From Leishmania infantum JPCM5 (taxonomy: Eukaryota > Euglenozoa > Kinetoplastea > Trypanosomatida > Trypanosomatidae), in NCBI RefSeq assembly GCF_000002875.2, contig NC_009411.2, positions 372,001 to 436,000 of the forward strand: a stretch of DNA of 64,000 bases, given 5' to 3'. Below the pieces are notes generated by a model. The model saw only the letters and a program-made list of their open reading frames with translations, had not been told where the DNA came from and did not search any database. Shown in pieces: positions 50,551 to 60,974 of the stretch; the first letter of the stretch is position 1, and the number at the start of each line of letters is the position of its first letter. The position numbers and the translations under genes were made by a program.

Positions 50551-53500
50551 CATCTCCACGTTCCACACAGCAGCCGTCGCCTCCGCCTTCTCCTTCGCCG
50601 CAAGCGCATCCGCGTCGCGCTCCGCGTCCGGGCCCTCCGCGATCTTGATGAATACCTCCTCCAGCGTCGTCGCCGACAGCGAGTACGCGTTGATCCCAAG
50701 GCCGGGGATGCCCTCCTCCACAGCGCAAAGCAGGTCGGGGAACATAGGCTTCGACGCCATCGGCAGCCGGTACGCGACTTCGCCCGCGCCGCTGCCAATA
50801 GCCTCCGCCGCAGGCACGAGCGTCTGCACCATCTGCTCGATCGGTCCGCGCCGCGCGTGCGACACGACAGACATCGTCAGCACGAACCCAACGCCAAGCT
50901 TCGACTTCAGGAACATGTTCGACCCCGCGCACTGCAGTCGCCCCTTGCTCATGATCGCAACCGTGTCGCCGAGCAGGTCCGCCTCGTCCATGAAGTGCGT
51001 CGTCAGCAGAATCGTGTGCCACTTCGCCATCTCCTTCAGCAGCGACCACGTGTGCCGCCGCGCGCCAACGTCCATCCCGGCCGTCGGCTCGTCCAGGATC
51101 ACGAGCCGGCTGCCGCCAACAAACGCAACGGCAACCGACAGCTTCCGCTTCTGCCCGCCAGACAGCGCCTTCGACATGTAGTGCTCCTTGTCCTCCAGGT
51201 CCACCGCGGCAAGCAGCCGCCGGATCGCATCCTCCTTCTCAGACCCCCTCAGCCCCTTGATGGCAGCGTAGTAGTCCAGGTGCTCCCGCACCGTCAGCTG
51301 TGGCCACAGGATGTTGTGCTGCGGACACAGCCCGATCTCCTGCCGCACAGCGCTCAGCTCGTGCCGCACGGAGTGCCCGTACACGTAGCAGTCGCCGCCG
51401 TCAGCTTCCAGCATCCCGGTCATCAGGTTCATCGTCGTCGACTTGCCCGCGCCGTTGTGGCCCAGCAGCACAGAGATCTCGCCCTCGTTCAGCGACCAGC
51501 ACAGGTCGTCCACCGCAGCAAACGCCTTGCCGCCGCGCCTGAACGTCTTGCGCAGCCCGCGGATCCGCACCGCCGCAGCCTCCTCCACCGCAGGGTCCAC
51601 CGCCTCGAACACGCCGTCTTCCGCGCGCCCGTCCCCCGGGACGTCGCCGTCGTTGTCGGCGTCGCCCGCGCGGCGTCGGCAGAAGCACCACCGCACGGGG
51701 TCGATGACGAAGAACAGCGGGTTCTTCGTCGTCCCCCACTCCTTCGGGACCACGCGGTCGAAGTACATCATCAGCAGCAGGTACACAAAGATGTCCACAA
51801 AGAGGAGCACAAACACAACGATCAGTTTCGGCTCGTCGCGGAAGTATGCCAGCGCACCGACTCCGGCGCCGCCATTCACCTCGTGCTCAAAGAGCAGAGC
51901 GAAGCCGACAGCAAAAGCGCTCGGGCCCAGGATCATGATGCCCATCTTGGCGCCCCCGCTGGCTCTTTCCATCGCAAAGAGCGGTATCGCCATCGCGAAG
52001 TAGATGAGAGGCGCGATGATGGCCGCCAGCCGGGCCTTGCTGAACACAGCCGCAATCGCGCCGGACAGTGCGATGGTGGACCAAGAGAAGAGCAAGAACA
52101 TGAAGAAGACGTACCCGGGGCTGCTTTCGGGCAAGTATGTCAAGCGCAGGAGGACCGTGATGATAATGGACACCACAGTGTACCACACGCCGTACACCAC
52201 GAGCCACGCAAGGTACATGGTCCACTCAGAGAGACCCATGATGAGCATGGCCTCCCGGATGCGCAGCTCCTTCTCCACCACAATCCGCTTCGTCAGCTGC
52301 GAAACAGGATACAGGAACCCAAGCACCAAAATCAGCGGCGCCAGGGAGGCACCAGTCAACAAAAAGGAGCTGGTATTGTATGCCTTCGTGGGCATGGCGG
52401 TGTAGGTCAGCGGCTTCGTCGCCGGCTTGCCGAGCACACTCGTGGTGTAGTGATTGTACACGAGCGTCTGCAGCGTCGTGTAGCCCGAGAAGATGTACGG
52501 CGAGTTGGTCGACATGTCCAGCCCGCCAAGGTACCCGCTGAGAATGCTGTCCGACGTCGCTGGCAAGGCCGATGAGTTGACCATGATCTTCACGTTGAAC
52601 GTGTCGGCCGTGTAGCTGTCCAGCTCCACAACGCCCCACGTCGGCGGGTCGTCGTGCGTCAACGACAGTATGTGTGACGTAGCGTCCGCTGCCGTCGCAA
52701 ATGTGCCGCCGTACGCGTTGTCGAACAGCTTGGACTGGGTCCGCATGTACGACACCAGCGACTCCACCTCCGGCGTTCGCGGCGCAAAGTACAGCAGGCC
52801 GCCGTAGGAGAACGGCGTTGATGCTCGAATCGACTGATCCATCCCCACCCACTGGCACGCGATGAGTGTGTCCAGGGGGAGCATTGGCGATGTCGTGAGT
52901 GGCAGAGCGCCGAGGAGCTGTGCTACCACGTTTTTGAGAGGCGGGTCGTAGCAGAAGCCAGTCGGGATGCCGCGGCCGTGGGGACAATAATACTTTTGTC
53001 CCTCCAGACACGGCGTTAAGCCGGCGATGCCGCTCGCCAAGGACGCGTTGTAGCACAGGGAGCTGCTGATGTTGGCGGCCACTTGAAGCACTGCCAAAGG
53101 CCCCAGACTGTTGTAATAGTCGAAATCGTCGGCAGACGTTTTGCCGTAGAGAGCCCATAGCAAGATGGAGCCACCGAGGAAGAAAATGGGAATCAAGAAC
53201 TCGCACAGCGTCGAGCACCAATCTCGCTTCATCAGGATCAACACGCGCAGGATGGTGTGCCCGAGTTGCTGGCAGGATCCACTACGGCGGCTGTAGGCGG
53301 ACAAGCTCTCATCAGAATACACGTTGTAGATAGAAGACTGTCGGCGAGGGTATAAGCTGTAGTCATACGAGCCGTAATCGCTGGCGCCGTGGCTGCGTGT
53401 GCCTGTGGAGGCTCTCGCATACGAGACTTGGGATCTCTCCTCTCTCGTAGACTCACTGGACGACCTGCGGTTTCTGCGTGGCTGCTGCCGCTGCTTGAGC

Positions 53501-53847
53501 GAGATGCGAGAACTGCGGCTCTCTGTGTCAAGCATTATGAGCTCCATATCATTGCTGTCAGCATCATCTTTTGCTTCACTGGGAGCCCCTGCAGTTAACG
53601 TGCGTTGTGGTTGGATGTGAGGGCACTGAGCTGCTGCGAGGTACGCCGGCACTGCATATGCAGGTGCAGGCGCTGTGGACAGGTCTTCGTCGTGCAAGAC
53701 AAAAGTTGAGACACCGTGAAACATGTCATCCAAATCGACCAGCGGCGATGCCGGCCGTTGCACCGGCGATGGCAGAAAGGCAGGCAAGTACGCGTTGTAC
53801 GCATTGGCGTGCGACGATGGAGCCAGTGGGTTTGTAGGTGCACGCAT
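50551..53847 (-). CDS. ABC transporter, subfamily A, second copy, 3' part missing at gap
   Basis: 1099 codons of an ABCA gene, covering an N-terminal cytosolic region (1-210), first helix (about 214-234), extracellular loop, TMD1 and NBD1 with intact Walker A GHNGAGKST, signature LSGGQKRKLS and Walker B VILDEPTAGMD; TMD2 and NBD2 lie in or beyond the gap. Positions 50551-53070 align with 42870-45389 of the first gene at a constant offset of 7681, with only two differences noticed (Ala to Thr in SYMRAQSK, and one silent change). The next 117 bases are strongly diverged, then about 93 bases are again nearly identical (QQLGHTILRVLILMKR region), and the first 190 residues are unrelated in sequence (MRAPTNPLAPSSHANAYNAY). 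The start is supported by a pyrimidine tract and AG at 53943. Whether this is a truncated gene or an artefact of the gap cannot be told. Confidence 0.88.
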
Positions 53848-56049
53848 CGTGCTCTCTATGGACGGCGGAGAGTCGAGGCGAAAGAACAGGAAACGCCCCG
53901 CTCAGTCGATAGGGAGGCTAGGGAAATCTAGCACACAAACTTCTGCAGTCGGAGAGGGGAGGGCGCAAAGAGCGAAGAGGGGGAAGTAGCTCCGGGTAAG
54001 TGTAAGGGCGCGACGTCGACGCAACGCTCGCCGCACAACGGTGACAGGCAAAGCAAAAAAAGAAAAGAAAAAAGGGTAGCACCGTCGTCCAAGTCCGCAC
54101 AAGTAAAGCAAGCAGGAGCGGGTGAAAGAGAAGAGGGCGAGTGCCGAGACTTGTGGGCCTGCGCCTGAACGCACGCACACGTAAAGCGCAGCTGCAAAGG
54201 CGGAAAGCGGCGCGTGTGAGTGGGCAAAAGAAAAAGAGCGCGACACAAGTCCGAAAAAAAAATGTTCCACAGTGCTAGCGTGTTTTGTAGCAGCAGTGAC
54301 GTTGCTATCCCTTACCCCAGACCACGTGCATGAGGAAGCGAATCGGCTTGACACGCTGCCCTCCACGTATTGTCACGTCGTCGACTGCACACACGCAAGC
54401 AAAGAGTCGCCGCCCGGAGCAAGGCCAGCGAACACAAGAGCACACAGGAGAAAACAAAGAGTGAGAGAGGGCACACGCACCTACGCCCACAAGCGAATCA
54501 CCGACTGAAGAAATATTGCAGAAAAAAGAGGAGGAGAATGTGGTGAGTGGGGTGGTGGCAACAAAACCAAGAAACGTAGAAGAAGCGTCAACAATCACAA
54601 ACAAGGAAAGGGAAGCGCGAAGGCATAAGAAGCGGTGGCGGGTTTGACGCGCGCGCACGCTGTGAGGCAATACAGAAATCAAGTGAGCTACAAGGGGAAG
54701 CAAGATAACGTATATATATATATAGAGAGAGAGAGAGGGGGCGGTGATAACCGGTTAAAAATATGGCGCTCAGGAGAGACAACGAGCAAACCACGACCAA
54801 CAACAACAACGACTATGGCGAAAAGTCAAAGAGGATGGCACCACCCCACCACACGCACACGCGCACACAGTCGTAGGCGAGATCGCGGAGATGAGGGGAG
54901 AGAGGCGGGGGCAAAGAGGGCGCAGAGCAGAGCGCTGTACACATAGAAACTTACGTTGAATACATAAATGCAGATAACACATGCACACACTGAGACGCTT
55001 CAATGTGGGAGAGGAGGTGGGGAAGGAGGAGAACGAGCACCGTTGCAGGATGAGGAGCGTGGGCGGATAATGAGAATACACACACGCACAGGCGCAGACA
55101 GAAACGAAACGTCGGAGAGAGCAAGAACCACGCGAGCTCCACCCCACTTGGAGGAAGACGAGCACAAAAAAAATTATATATATATATAGAACGGAAGAGA
55201 CGTGGAGACGCTCGAGGCAGAGAGATGGGCAGTGGAGGGTGTTGTCACGGATGAGCAGCGCCGATTTGTTCGTCTTCTTCGCTGCTTCTTTTTTCCTTAC
55301 TTTCAGGGCCGCGGAAGCACAAAAGGATCTTCACGCGTGCAACGTTACGTGCCCCGTCACTGTCCTCGCTGTCTGTCCGCGCTTGCGTGTTTGGTGAAAG
55401 ACGGGTGGAGGGGGCGGGGTACCTTTGCGTCCTATAACGTGCCGGCGGTGAGGAAGTCGGAGTCGATGTTACCGTGTGCGAGACTAGTGGTGCGCGGCCA
55501 ATTGTATGCACCTCTCGTTGACAACGTGTGTGTTTGGGTGGGGAGGGGGGGCTCTTTCGGTTAGGCAAGGAAGTTCGTCGAATTCGTTGCGGCAGCGGAG
55601 TCTGTAGGGGTGATGGACGCACGGAAAAGACATACAAACGGACACGTCAGTGAAGCGACAATTTTGTTGTGAGGAGAGGTGCGCCAAGGATAACTTGTGT
55701 GATTCGTGATCCGCTACAAGCCTGCCTTTTTTCTTTGTATGTAACGTGGAGAACCGCAGTGCGTTTAGCGCATGTTGTGTGCAGGTGAGGGCGTGCACAG
55801 TGTTCAACAAGTTAGAACGAGTGCAGGAGAGATAAGCAGCACGAGTAGCGGCAACAAAAAGAGGGCAGACACATGCGACAAACACGACACGGTGCGCTGA
55901 CCGGAGGGGGTGCAATGAAGAAGCCCTTTCCATTTTGGGACATCCCCAGCATCTGTGTTCCTTTCGACCTCAACAAGACGCAGCGCATCAGCTGTTGAAA
56001 TAGAGCTCAGGTATATCTTTTTTTTTCTTTTCTGGATACGCACACATCC
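53848..56049. other. Intergenic upstream of second ABCA gene
   Basis: Minus-strand pyrimidine-rich, with a trans-splice candidate at 53943-53987. (TA)n then (GA)n at about 54710-54738 and (TA)n at about 55174-55188. No gene is supported. Confidence 0.6.
53943..53987 (-). promoter_or_regulatory. Candidate spliced-leader acceptor for second ABCA gene
   Basis: Minus-strand tract CTTCCCCCTCTTCGCTCTTT and on, ending GACTGCAG, about 97 bases before the ATG at 53847. Confidence 0.55.
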
Positions 56050-56580
56050 CCCGGATGACGGAGATGATAGAACCCCTCAGTGCGTCGTGTCGCAGGGCCC
56101 AGCACACACACCACTCTGTGTGTGTGTGTGTGTGTGTGGCTGTGGGGAAGCGAGCCAGCCCCCCAACCCCTAAACCCCTGCCAAGTGCCCCAGCCACCTC
56201 GGGTGGTGGCGGGGCCCAGCACCGACGACGTAGGGGAGGTCAGAGCGATGTATCGCTGCTGATGTCGCTGGTGAGGTTGTGGAGGGCGTGGCATCGGAGC
56301 GGCCAGCGTGGCTCGAACACATCTCCCCCCTCTCCCTCCCCCTCCGGGCCCCTCACTCTGCCCAGCGGTGCAGGGAGCCTGCACCACTCTCAAGGAGGGT
56401 GCGGCTGTGTAGCGCTTGGGACGGAGGCCGTACCCAGATGGCTGTGTCGGCGCAGTGCTGTACCGCTTATGCCTACCGCTGCCTCGCGCCAGGCCATGTG
56501 GGCCGGTGTGACGGGGCCGGCTGGAGGGGAGTGGAGTGGCGTGCAGCTCGCGTTGCATGGACAGAGCAAGGGGCACACGC
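56050..56580 (+). mobile_element. SIDER2-like retroposon, copy E (inverted, most diverged)
   Basis: The only SIDER2-like copy on the plus strand. It starts CCCGGATGACGGAGATGATA, then CCCCTCAGTGCGTCGTGTCG, GGGCCCAGCAC and, after (TG)11 at 56117-56138, GGGGAAGCGAGCC. It differs from copies A-D at more positions (for example GTGAGGTTGTGGAGGGCGTG and ATGGCTGTGTCGGCGCAGTG), so it is the oldest of the five. It is antisense in the 3' flank of the 280-aa gene. Confidence 0.78.
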
Positions 56581-56829
56581 GGAAACGAGACTTCTACACG
56601 CACAAAAAGGGGCATCGTCGCCCTGGCACCCGTGAGCGTCGGAAGTGTCTGCAACACTCTCGGCATGGCGCTAGTTGTTTTTGTTTTCTTTCTTTCGCTG
56701 GGCTTGCCTCGGTGTTGTGTCGGCACGGAGACCAGCTGGGCGGCATCTCGACGGATCAGCATCCATCTCCACGTTGCCCTTTCACTCTTCACCGGTACCA
56801 AAGCAGCTCTGCGAGGCCTGCATGTCGTT

Positions 56830-57672
56830 TTAGCGCACACGATGCATGACGAGGACGGCTGAGGGTACATCGATGCGATCGTAGGCCCAGCCCTTCTGCT
56901 GCTCCGCCCGCTGGCGGCGCTCCTCGTCGGCGGTGACGCCGGCAAGCGTATGCGTCAGCAAACTCGCGATCGGCAGCGCAAGCGTCCCCGTTGCCTGAGA
57001 TGCAGACGCAGGAAACGACTCAGCGGTGGCACGCGCCGGCTCGGGAGACTTTGCCGCGTCGCTCATAATTGGGGAGGAGTTCAAAGGAGGTGCTGCTGGT
57101 GGCACAGTGATACCTGCCGTCTTGGCACTGACGTGCACAACGGCACGATTTGTGACGGATACGCCTTCGCCAGCCACCTCAGTCCACTGCCCCTCGAAAA
57201 GCATTTCATGTGGGGTGCCGCCGTTCAGCAAGAGTCGCGGCGCATCCGTCTCTAGCGTCCCTGATATAAAGACCGCGGCTTCCGGGGCGAAGGCGGCGTC
57301 GGCAGTATCGTGCGGCGAGGTGGCCGGAGGCGCGCCACTACGGAAAGTGGTGTCTGATAACGCGCTTACAAGACTTGCCGAAGCCTTGGCAGCATCGCCG
57401 GATGTGGCGGGCTGCGGGTCTCGAGTACGCTCGCACACGCGTACGTGTCGGAAGAAGTCAAAGCAGGGAAAGCGCACAAGCACCGTATGTGTCTCTTCCA
57501 CCTCGCAGATTTCCTCAATGACGGACGCGTGAAGCGGCAGTCCGACATCGACACCCTTGACCAGCCGGCGCGGTTTGTGCACTGTACTCGTCGCAGCGCT
57601 GCCGGGGTCACTGGGCCCTACGCGGCTACCTCCTACCTCTGCCTCCGTGTCCTCTTCTCGCCCACGCTTCAT
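56830..57672 (-). CDS. Hypothetical protein, weak TFIIIC-subunit-6-like signature
   Basis: 280 residues. Two ordered patches stand out in a Ser/Ala/Pro-rich background: VEETHTVLVRFPCFDFFRH (58-76) and AAVFISGTLETDAPRLLLNG (132-151) followed by FEGQWTEVAG (159-168). The order, a beta-rich VLV element, then a strand with D-x-x-x-P-x-L-x-L and a short G-x-W/Y-x-E-x-x-G turn, recalls the TFIIIC subunit 6 family (GTF3C6/Tfc7), but the similarity is short and judged only by eye. The C-terminus (AEQQKGWAYDRIDVPSAV) is charged. Start and frame are supported by composition and a pyrimidine tract directly upstream. Function should be considered unknown. Confidence 0.72.
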   Translation of the reverse strand: MKRGREEDTEAEVGGSRVGPSDPGSAATSTVHKPRRLVKGVDVGLPLHASVIEEICEVEETHTVLVRFPCFDFFRHVRVCERTRDPQPATSGDAAKASASLVSALSDTTFRSGAPPATSPHDTADAAFAPEAAVFISGTLETDAPRLLLNGGTPHEMLFEGQWTEVAGEGVSVTNRAVVHVSAKTAGITVPPAAPPLNSSPIMSDAAKSPEPARATAESFPASASQATGTLALPIASLLTHTLAGVTADEERRQRAEQQKGWAYDRIDVPSAVLVMHRVR

Positions 57673-58458
57673 CGAATGTAAGGAGCTCCGCAGAAGAAAA
57701 GCTGGGAGAATAGGAAGCGCGTGGGCGTGCCTGTGGCCCTACAGGTGTGTGTGGGGAGGGAAGAAGTGGCGTGTGCCACGCAACACGTGCGCACTGTCCG
57801 TGGGAAGGCGAGAAAGAAGCGACGCTAAAACAAAGAGGAAGTCGTCGCCGCCTGTCCTCCCCCCCCGGCCGTATCTTGTAGAGAAGCTGTTGTCGCGCAC
57901 GGGCCGATCAAGCCTTCGTGGAGGTACAACACTGGAAGTAAGGCGGTGGCTCTTCGTCTCCCAAGTGAGCAAAGAAGGCGGTAGGTAGACAGAGTGTCAG
58001 CGAGTTATCGATGCATGCTGTGCAGCGGTCCGCAAACGCATTCTCGCCACTCATAGGCGCGTGACGAAATAAGAGTCTGCCGTGCATCCTCTGCGTCCAT
58101 CTGCACCTGTGGGTGAACTTAACGTTTGGGCATTGTTCATTTCCTTTCGCAGTTTGTTTGATCGTCGATCACAAGCCTGAGTCCCTGCATCACTCTCCGC
58201 AGACAGTAACCCTAGTCTTCACGCATACATCGAATGGGTTATGCGCGCCGTGTCCGATGAGCGCGCGTTGCTCAGCTCTCCCCCTCTTGATCGCTGTCCA
58301 CTCCTGCTGACTGAGCTGGCGGAGTTGTCTTCTCTTTCCCTTATACGTGCTCGCGATGCGTTTGCTTACGTGAGGAAGAGGTGTGCAGAGGTGACACACA
58401 CGCGCACAAGCACACACACAAGACTTCCCTCATCTTGAGCATCACGGAGTCCCAGAGG
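57673..58458. other. Intergenic between 280-aa and TatD genes
   Basis: Contains the leader of the 280-aa gene with a minus-strand pyrimidine tract (CTTCCTATTCTCCCAGCTTT) just upstream. No other gene is seen. Confidence 0.6.
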
Positions 58459-59598
58459 TCACAGGTGGAAAAGACGTTTGCAGTTCTCATACACGGCAGC
58501 AACCAGAGTCGCCTCATCCATCCTTGACAACGGATCCTCCGGTGAAGTGGCTGACGCCTTCGCGCAGCCGAGATACTCCTCCATGACCTGAACGAGATGG
58601 CAAGGCTCGTTGCGCCGCTCCAGGCAGGCGCCCATCTCAAACGGCTTCTTGCGCTTGATCGTCTTGAAGACGGTGCGCACAAACTGCGCGCCGTAGTCCT
58701 TCGACCGCACGTCGCACCACGGGGCGTCCGTCTCGAACATTAGCCGACTCAGCGGAATCAGAGCTACCTGCGCGGCCAGGGATGCCTCTCGGAAGGCGCT
58801 GCAGTTCAGGCTCAAGTACAGCCCCATCGACAGCAGTGCCTCCTGCTCCTCCAGTGTGCCGTTAAAGCTGTGCACGACGCCGCGCAACTGCGCATGGGGC
58901 AGCGGTGCGGAGGCGTCTGCATTATCAGCCACTGCCTCAGTTGCGGCTGCATCAGAGGCGATGCGCGCCCATGTGTCTTGCAGGTGGGACACAAACTTCA
59001 TGCCGCACGCGCGTGAGTGGAAGAGGAAGGGCAGCTGCAGCGGCGCAAAAGCAGCGAGCTGGCGTGCAAAGTACTTCTCCTGTACCTCACGCGGGCAGCA
59101 GGCGACCTCGGCATAGTCGATGCCGATCTCGCCCATCGCCACAACCACGTCGCGATTTCTAGTCGCGAGGTCCACCAAGTAATCTAAGCGCTCCTGTGCC
59201 CACGCTTCCTCCTGCTCCGCCGTCATCGCGGCCGCTGGCCTCTCGTGGTGTGGCATCACCACCGACGCGGCGCTTTCGGCGACCCGTTGCACTTCGTCGC
59301 GGTCCAGAGGACGGAGAAACTCGCCACAGTGCGCCGGGTGCACCCCAACGGTGCACAGCAGCCGCCGATCGGGGTATCGCCGACAGAGCGCGATGGCCTT
59401 GACGCTCTGGGCAAGGCTGGTGCCGGTGATTATGATCTGCTGCACATTGCGCTCCTGCGCGCGGACCAAAACGTAGTCGAAGTCGTCGTCGTGAAGGCGG
59501 TTGCCCTTCCAGTCCACCCCGCGAAAAACACAGTCGGTCAGGTTCGCGGCCACATCCACAAGGTACGGCGGAGTGCGTACTGGAACCGCCGCAGGCAT
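58459..59598 (-). CDS. TatD-family metal-dependent DNase
   Basis: 379 residues, a TIM-barrel nuclease of the TatD family (3'-5' DNase activity; the eukaryotic TATDN1 group is linked to DNA fragmentation and repair). Seen: N-terminal LVDVAANLTDCVFRG (13-27), where the usual metal-binding His pair is replaced by N-L, as in TATDN1-type proteins; TVGVHPAHCGEF (83-94); MGEIGIDY (155-162) with the metal-ligand Glu157; FLFHSRACG with His194; VVHSFNGT with His243; and FETDAPWCDVRS with Asp291. The frame is open to 59946, but a splice acceptor (CCTTTTCTTTAG) at 59811 excludes the upstream Met codon, and the first Met after it is at 59598. Confidence 0.92.
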   Translation of the reverse strand: MPAAVPVRTPPYLVDVAANLTDCVFRGVDWKGNRLHDDDFDYVLVRAQERNVQQIIITGTSLAQSVKAIALCRRYPDRRLLCTVGVHPAHCGEFLRPLDRDEVQRVAESAASVVMPHHERPAAAMTAEQEEAWAQERLDYLVDLATRNRDVVVAMGEIGIDYAEVACCPREVQEKYFARQLAAFAPLQLPFLFHSRACGMKFVSHLQDTWARIASDAAATEAVADNADASAPLPHAQLRGVVHSFNGTLEEQEALLSMGLYLSLNCSAFREASLAAQVALIPLSRLMFETDAPWCDVRSKDYGAQFVRTVFKTIKRKKPFEMGACLERRNEPCHLVQVMEEYLGCAKASATSPEDPLSRMDEATLVAAVYENCKRLFHL

Positions 59599-60974
59599 GA
59601 CATCACTGGAGAGGGTCGGGATACGGGTGCGTATGCGTGTGCTTCTACGTGTGGAAGCCCGTACAGTGAACCGATAATCGAGCGCCTCTGGCGTGCAGGC
59701 GCCTCTACGTGGCGTGCGAACGCCTTTGACTCGAAGCGGCGCTGGGCAAGGGGAAAGGGATTCAAGGGTGTGCACAGTGCACGCCACGTGTGCGGCAAGC
59801 AGCGAAAACACTAAAGAAAAGGCATAGAATGACGGACAATGAAAGGGCAGGGTGCAGGAAAAGAGCTGGTCGCCCTCGGCGAGATGATGGAGAAAGACGG
59901 AGGAAAGGCGCACAAGGAGGGCGTCACATATAAGGCCCAACGGCACTCGTCAGTCTCAATAGACGCACATGCGCACGGATAGAGCAACAGCCGCGTTTGA
60001 CCCCACGGACGAGTCTGCAGGGCCGCACAGCCGGCATGAAAGGCATCTGTGCACTCTTGCGATTGCCAGAGGTGGTACACACGCAGCACATGCTGGCTTC
60101 TCGCTCAAGGTGTGTGTGCGTGTGTGCGCCGCCTGTGCCCATGGGCGCTAGCACCTTCCCCCTCCCTAGCCCATCCTGCGTCCGTGTGATACGGTCCACA
60201 CACTCCACTAGACAGTGAAGGAGCAGTGAAAAGGGTAGCTTCACGACATCTTGGCATCAGCGGCCTCGTGTGTGGCCTGCTGGCAGTGTGTGCGTGTGTG
60301 CATCGTTTCAGCGTCTTTCTGCGTGTGTGTGTGTGTGTGTGTGTTCGTTCACGTAGCCGAAAGCGGCTCACAACGAAGACGTGAGAAACAACATATAAAG
60401 AAACGCAAGTGCATGGCAAGGGCTCAACAGAGGCGCAGCCCAACCAACGCCAAGCAGCGCAGTTGCACAAGAAGAACCCCAGGCAGGGGAGAAGCAGCGC
60501 GAACCTCTCGCCACGGCAGTGGGAAGGGGGGGGGAGCAGCCAGAGCAGCTTTGGGGCGGCCAACAAGTTCAGCGGTACAGGTACACGGAGCACACGTCTG
60601 CGTGTGCAAGAGACAAAGGCGAAAGGGCGCAAGACAAAATGCGAGGCGGTGGGCGACAGCATCGAGAGAGCGGCAACGCAGCAGCCGCAGCGTAGGGGGT
60701 AGACGATCTATACCAGTGACAGCGAAGATCAGCACGAAAGCACATGAGAAGAGCGCGGGAGGTGAGGCGGGGGAAGCAGACAGCATGACACCAACATGCG
60801 CGCGCATGTGCACACATGCAAACATCCATACTTTGACGATGCAACGAGCGGACAAGGAGCGACGCACAGCGGTCAGCTGCAGTAGCGCGGTTGGCGAGCT
60901 GCTAAAGGAGCGCTGCGGATGCGCTTGCCGTCCTCCTCCAGCCGCCACTGCCTGTGCCGCCGACTGCATTTCAC
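59599..60974. other. Intergenic between TatD and SEC6 genes
   Basis: Includes the TatD 5' UTR up to 59810 and the SEC6 3' UTR. (GT)n at about 60322-60344. The part around 60400-60720 is Gln/Arg-rich in several frames on the plus strand but shows no protein family and is not called. Confidence 0.55.
59811..59824 (-). promoter_or_regulatory. Candidate spliced-leader acceptor for TatD gene
   Basis: The minus-strand CCTTTTCTTTAG motif sets the 5' end of the mRNA downstream of the in-frame ATG at 59946. Confidence 0.55.

Noticed and set aside
59599..59946. N-terminal extension of the TatD frame with a hydrophobic segment
   Set aside because: A trans-splice acceptor (59811) lies within it and the family N-terminus begins at the downstream Met.
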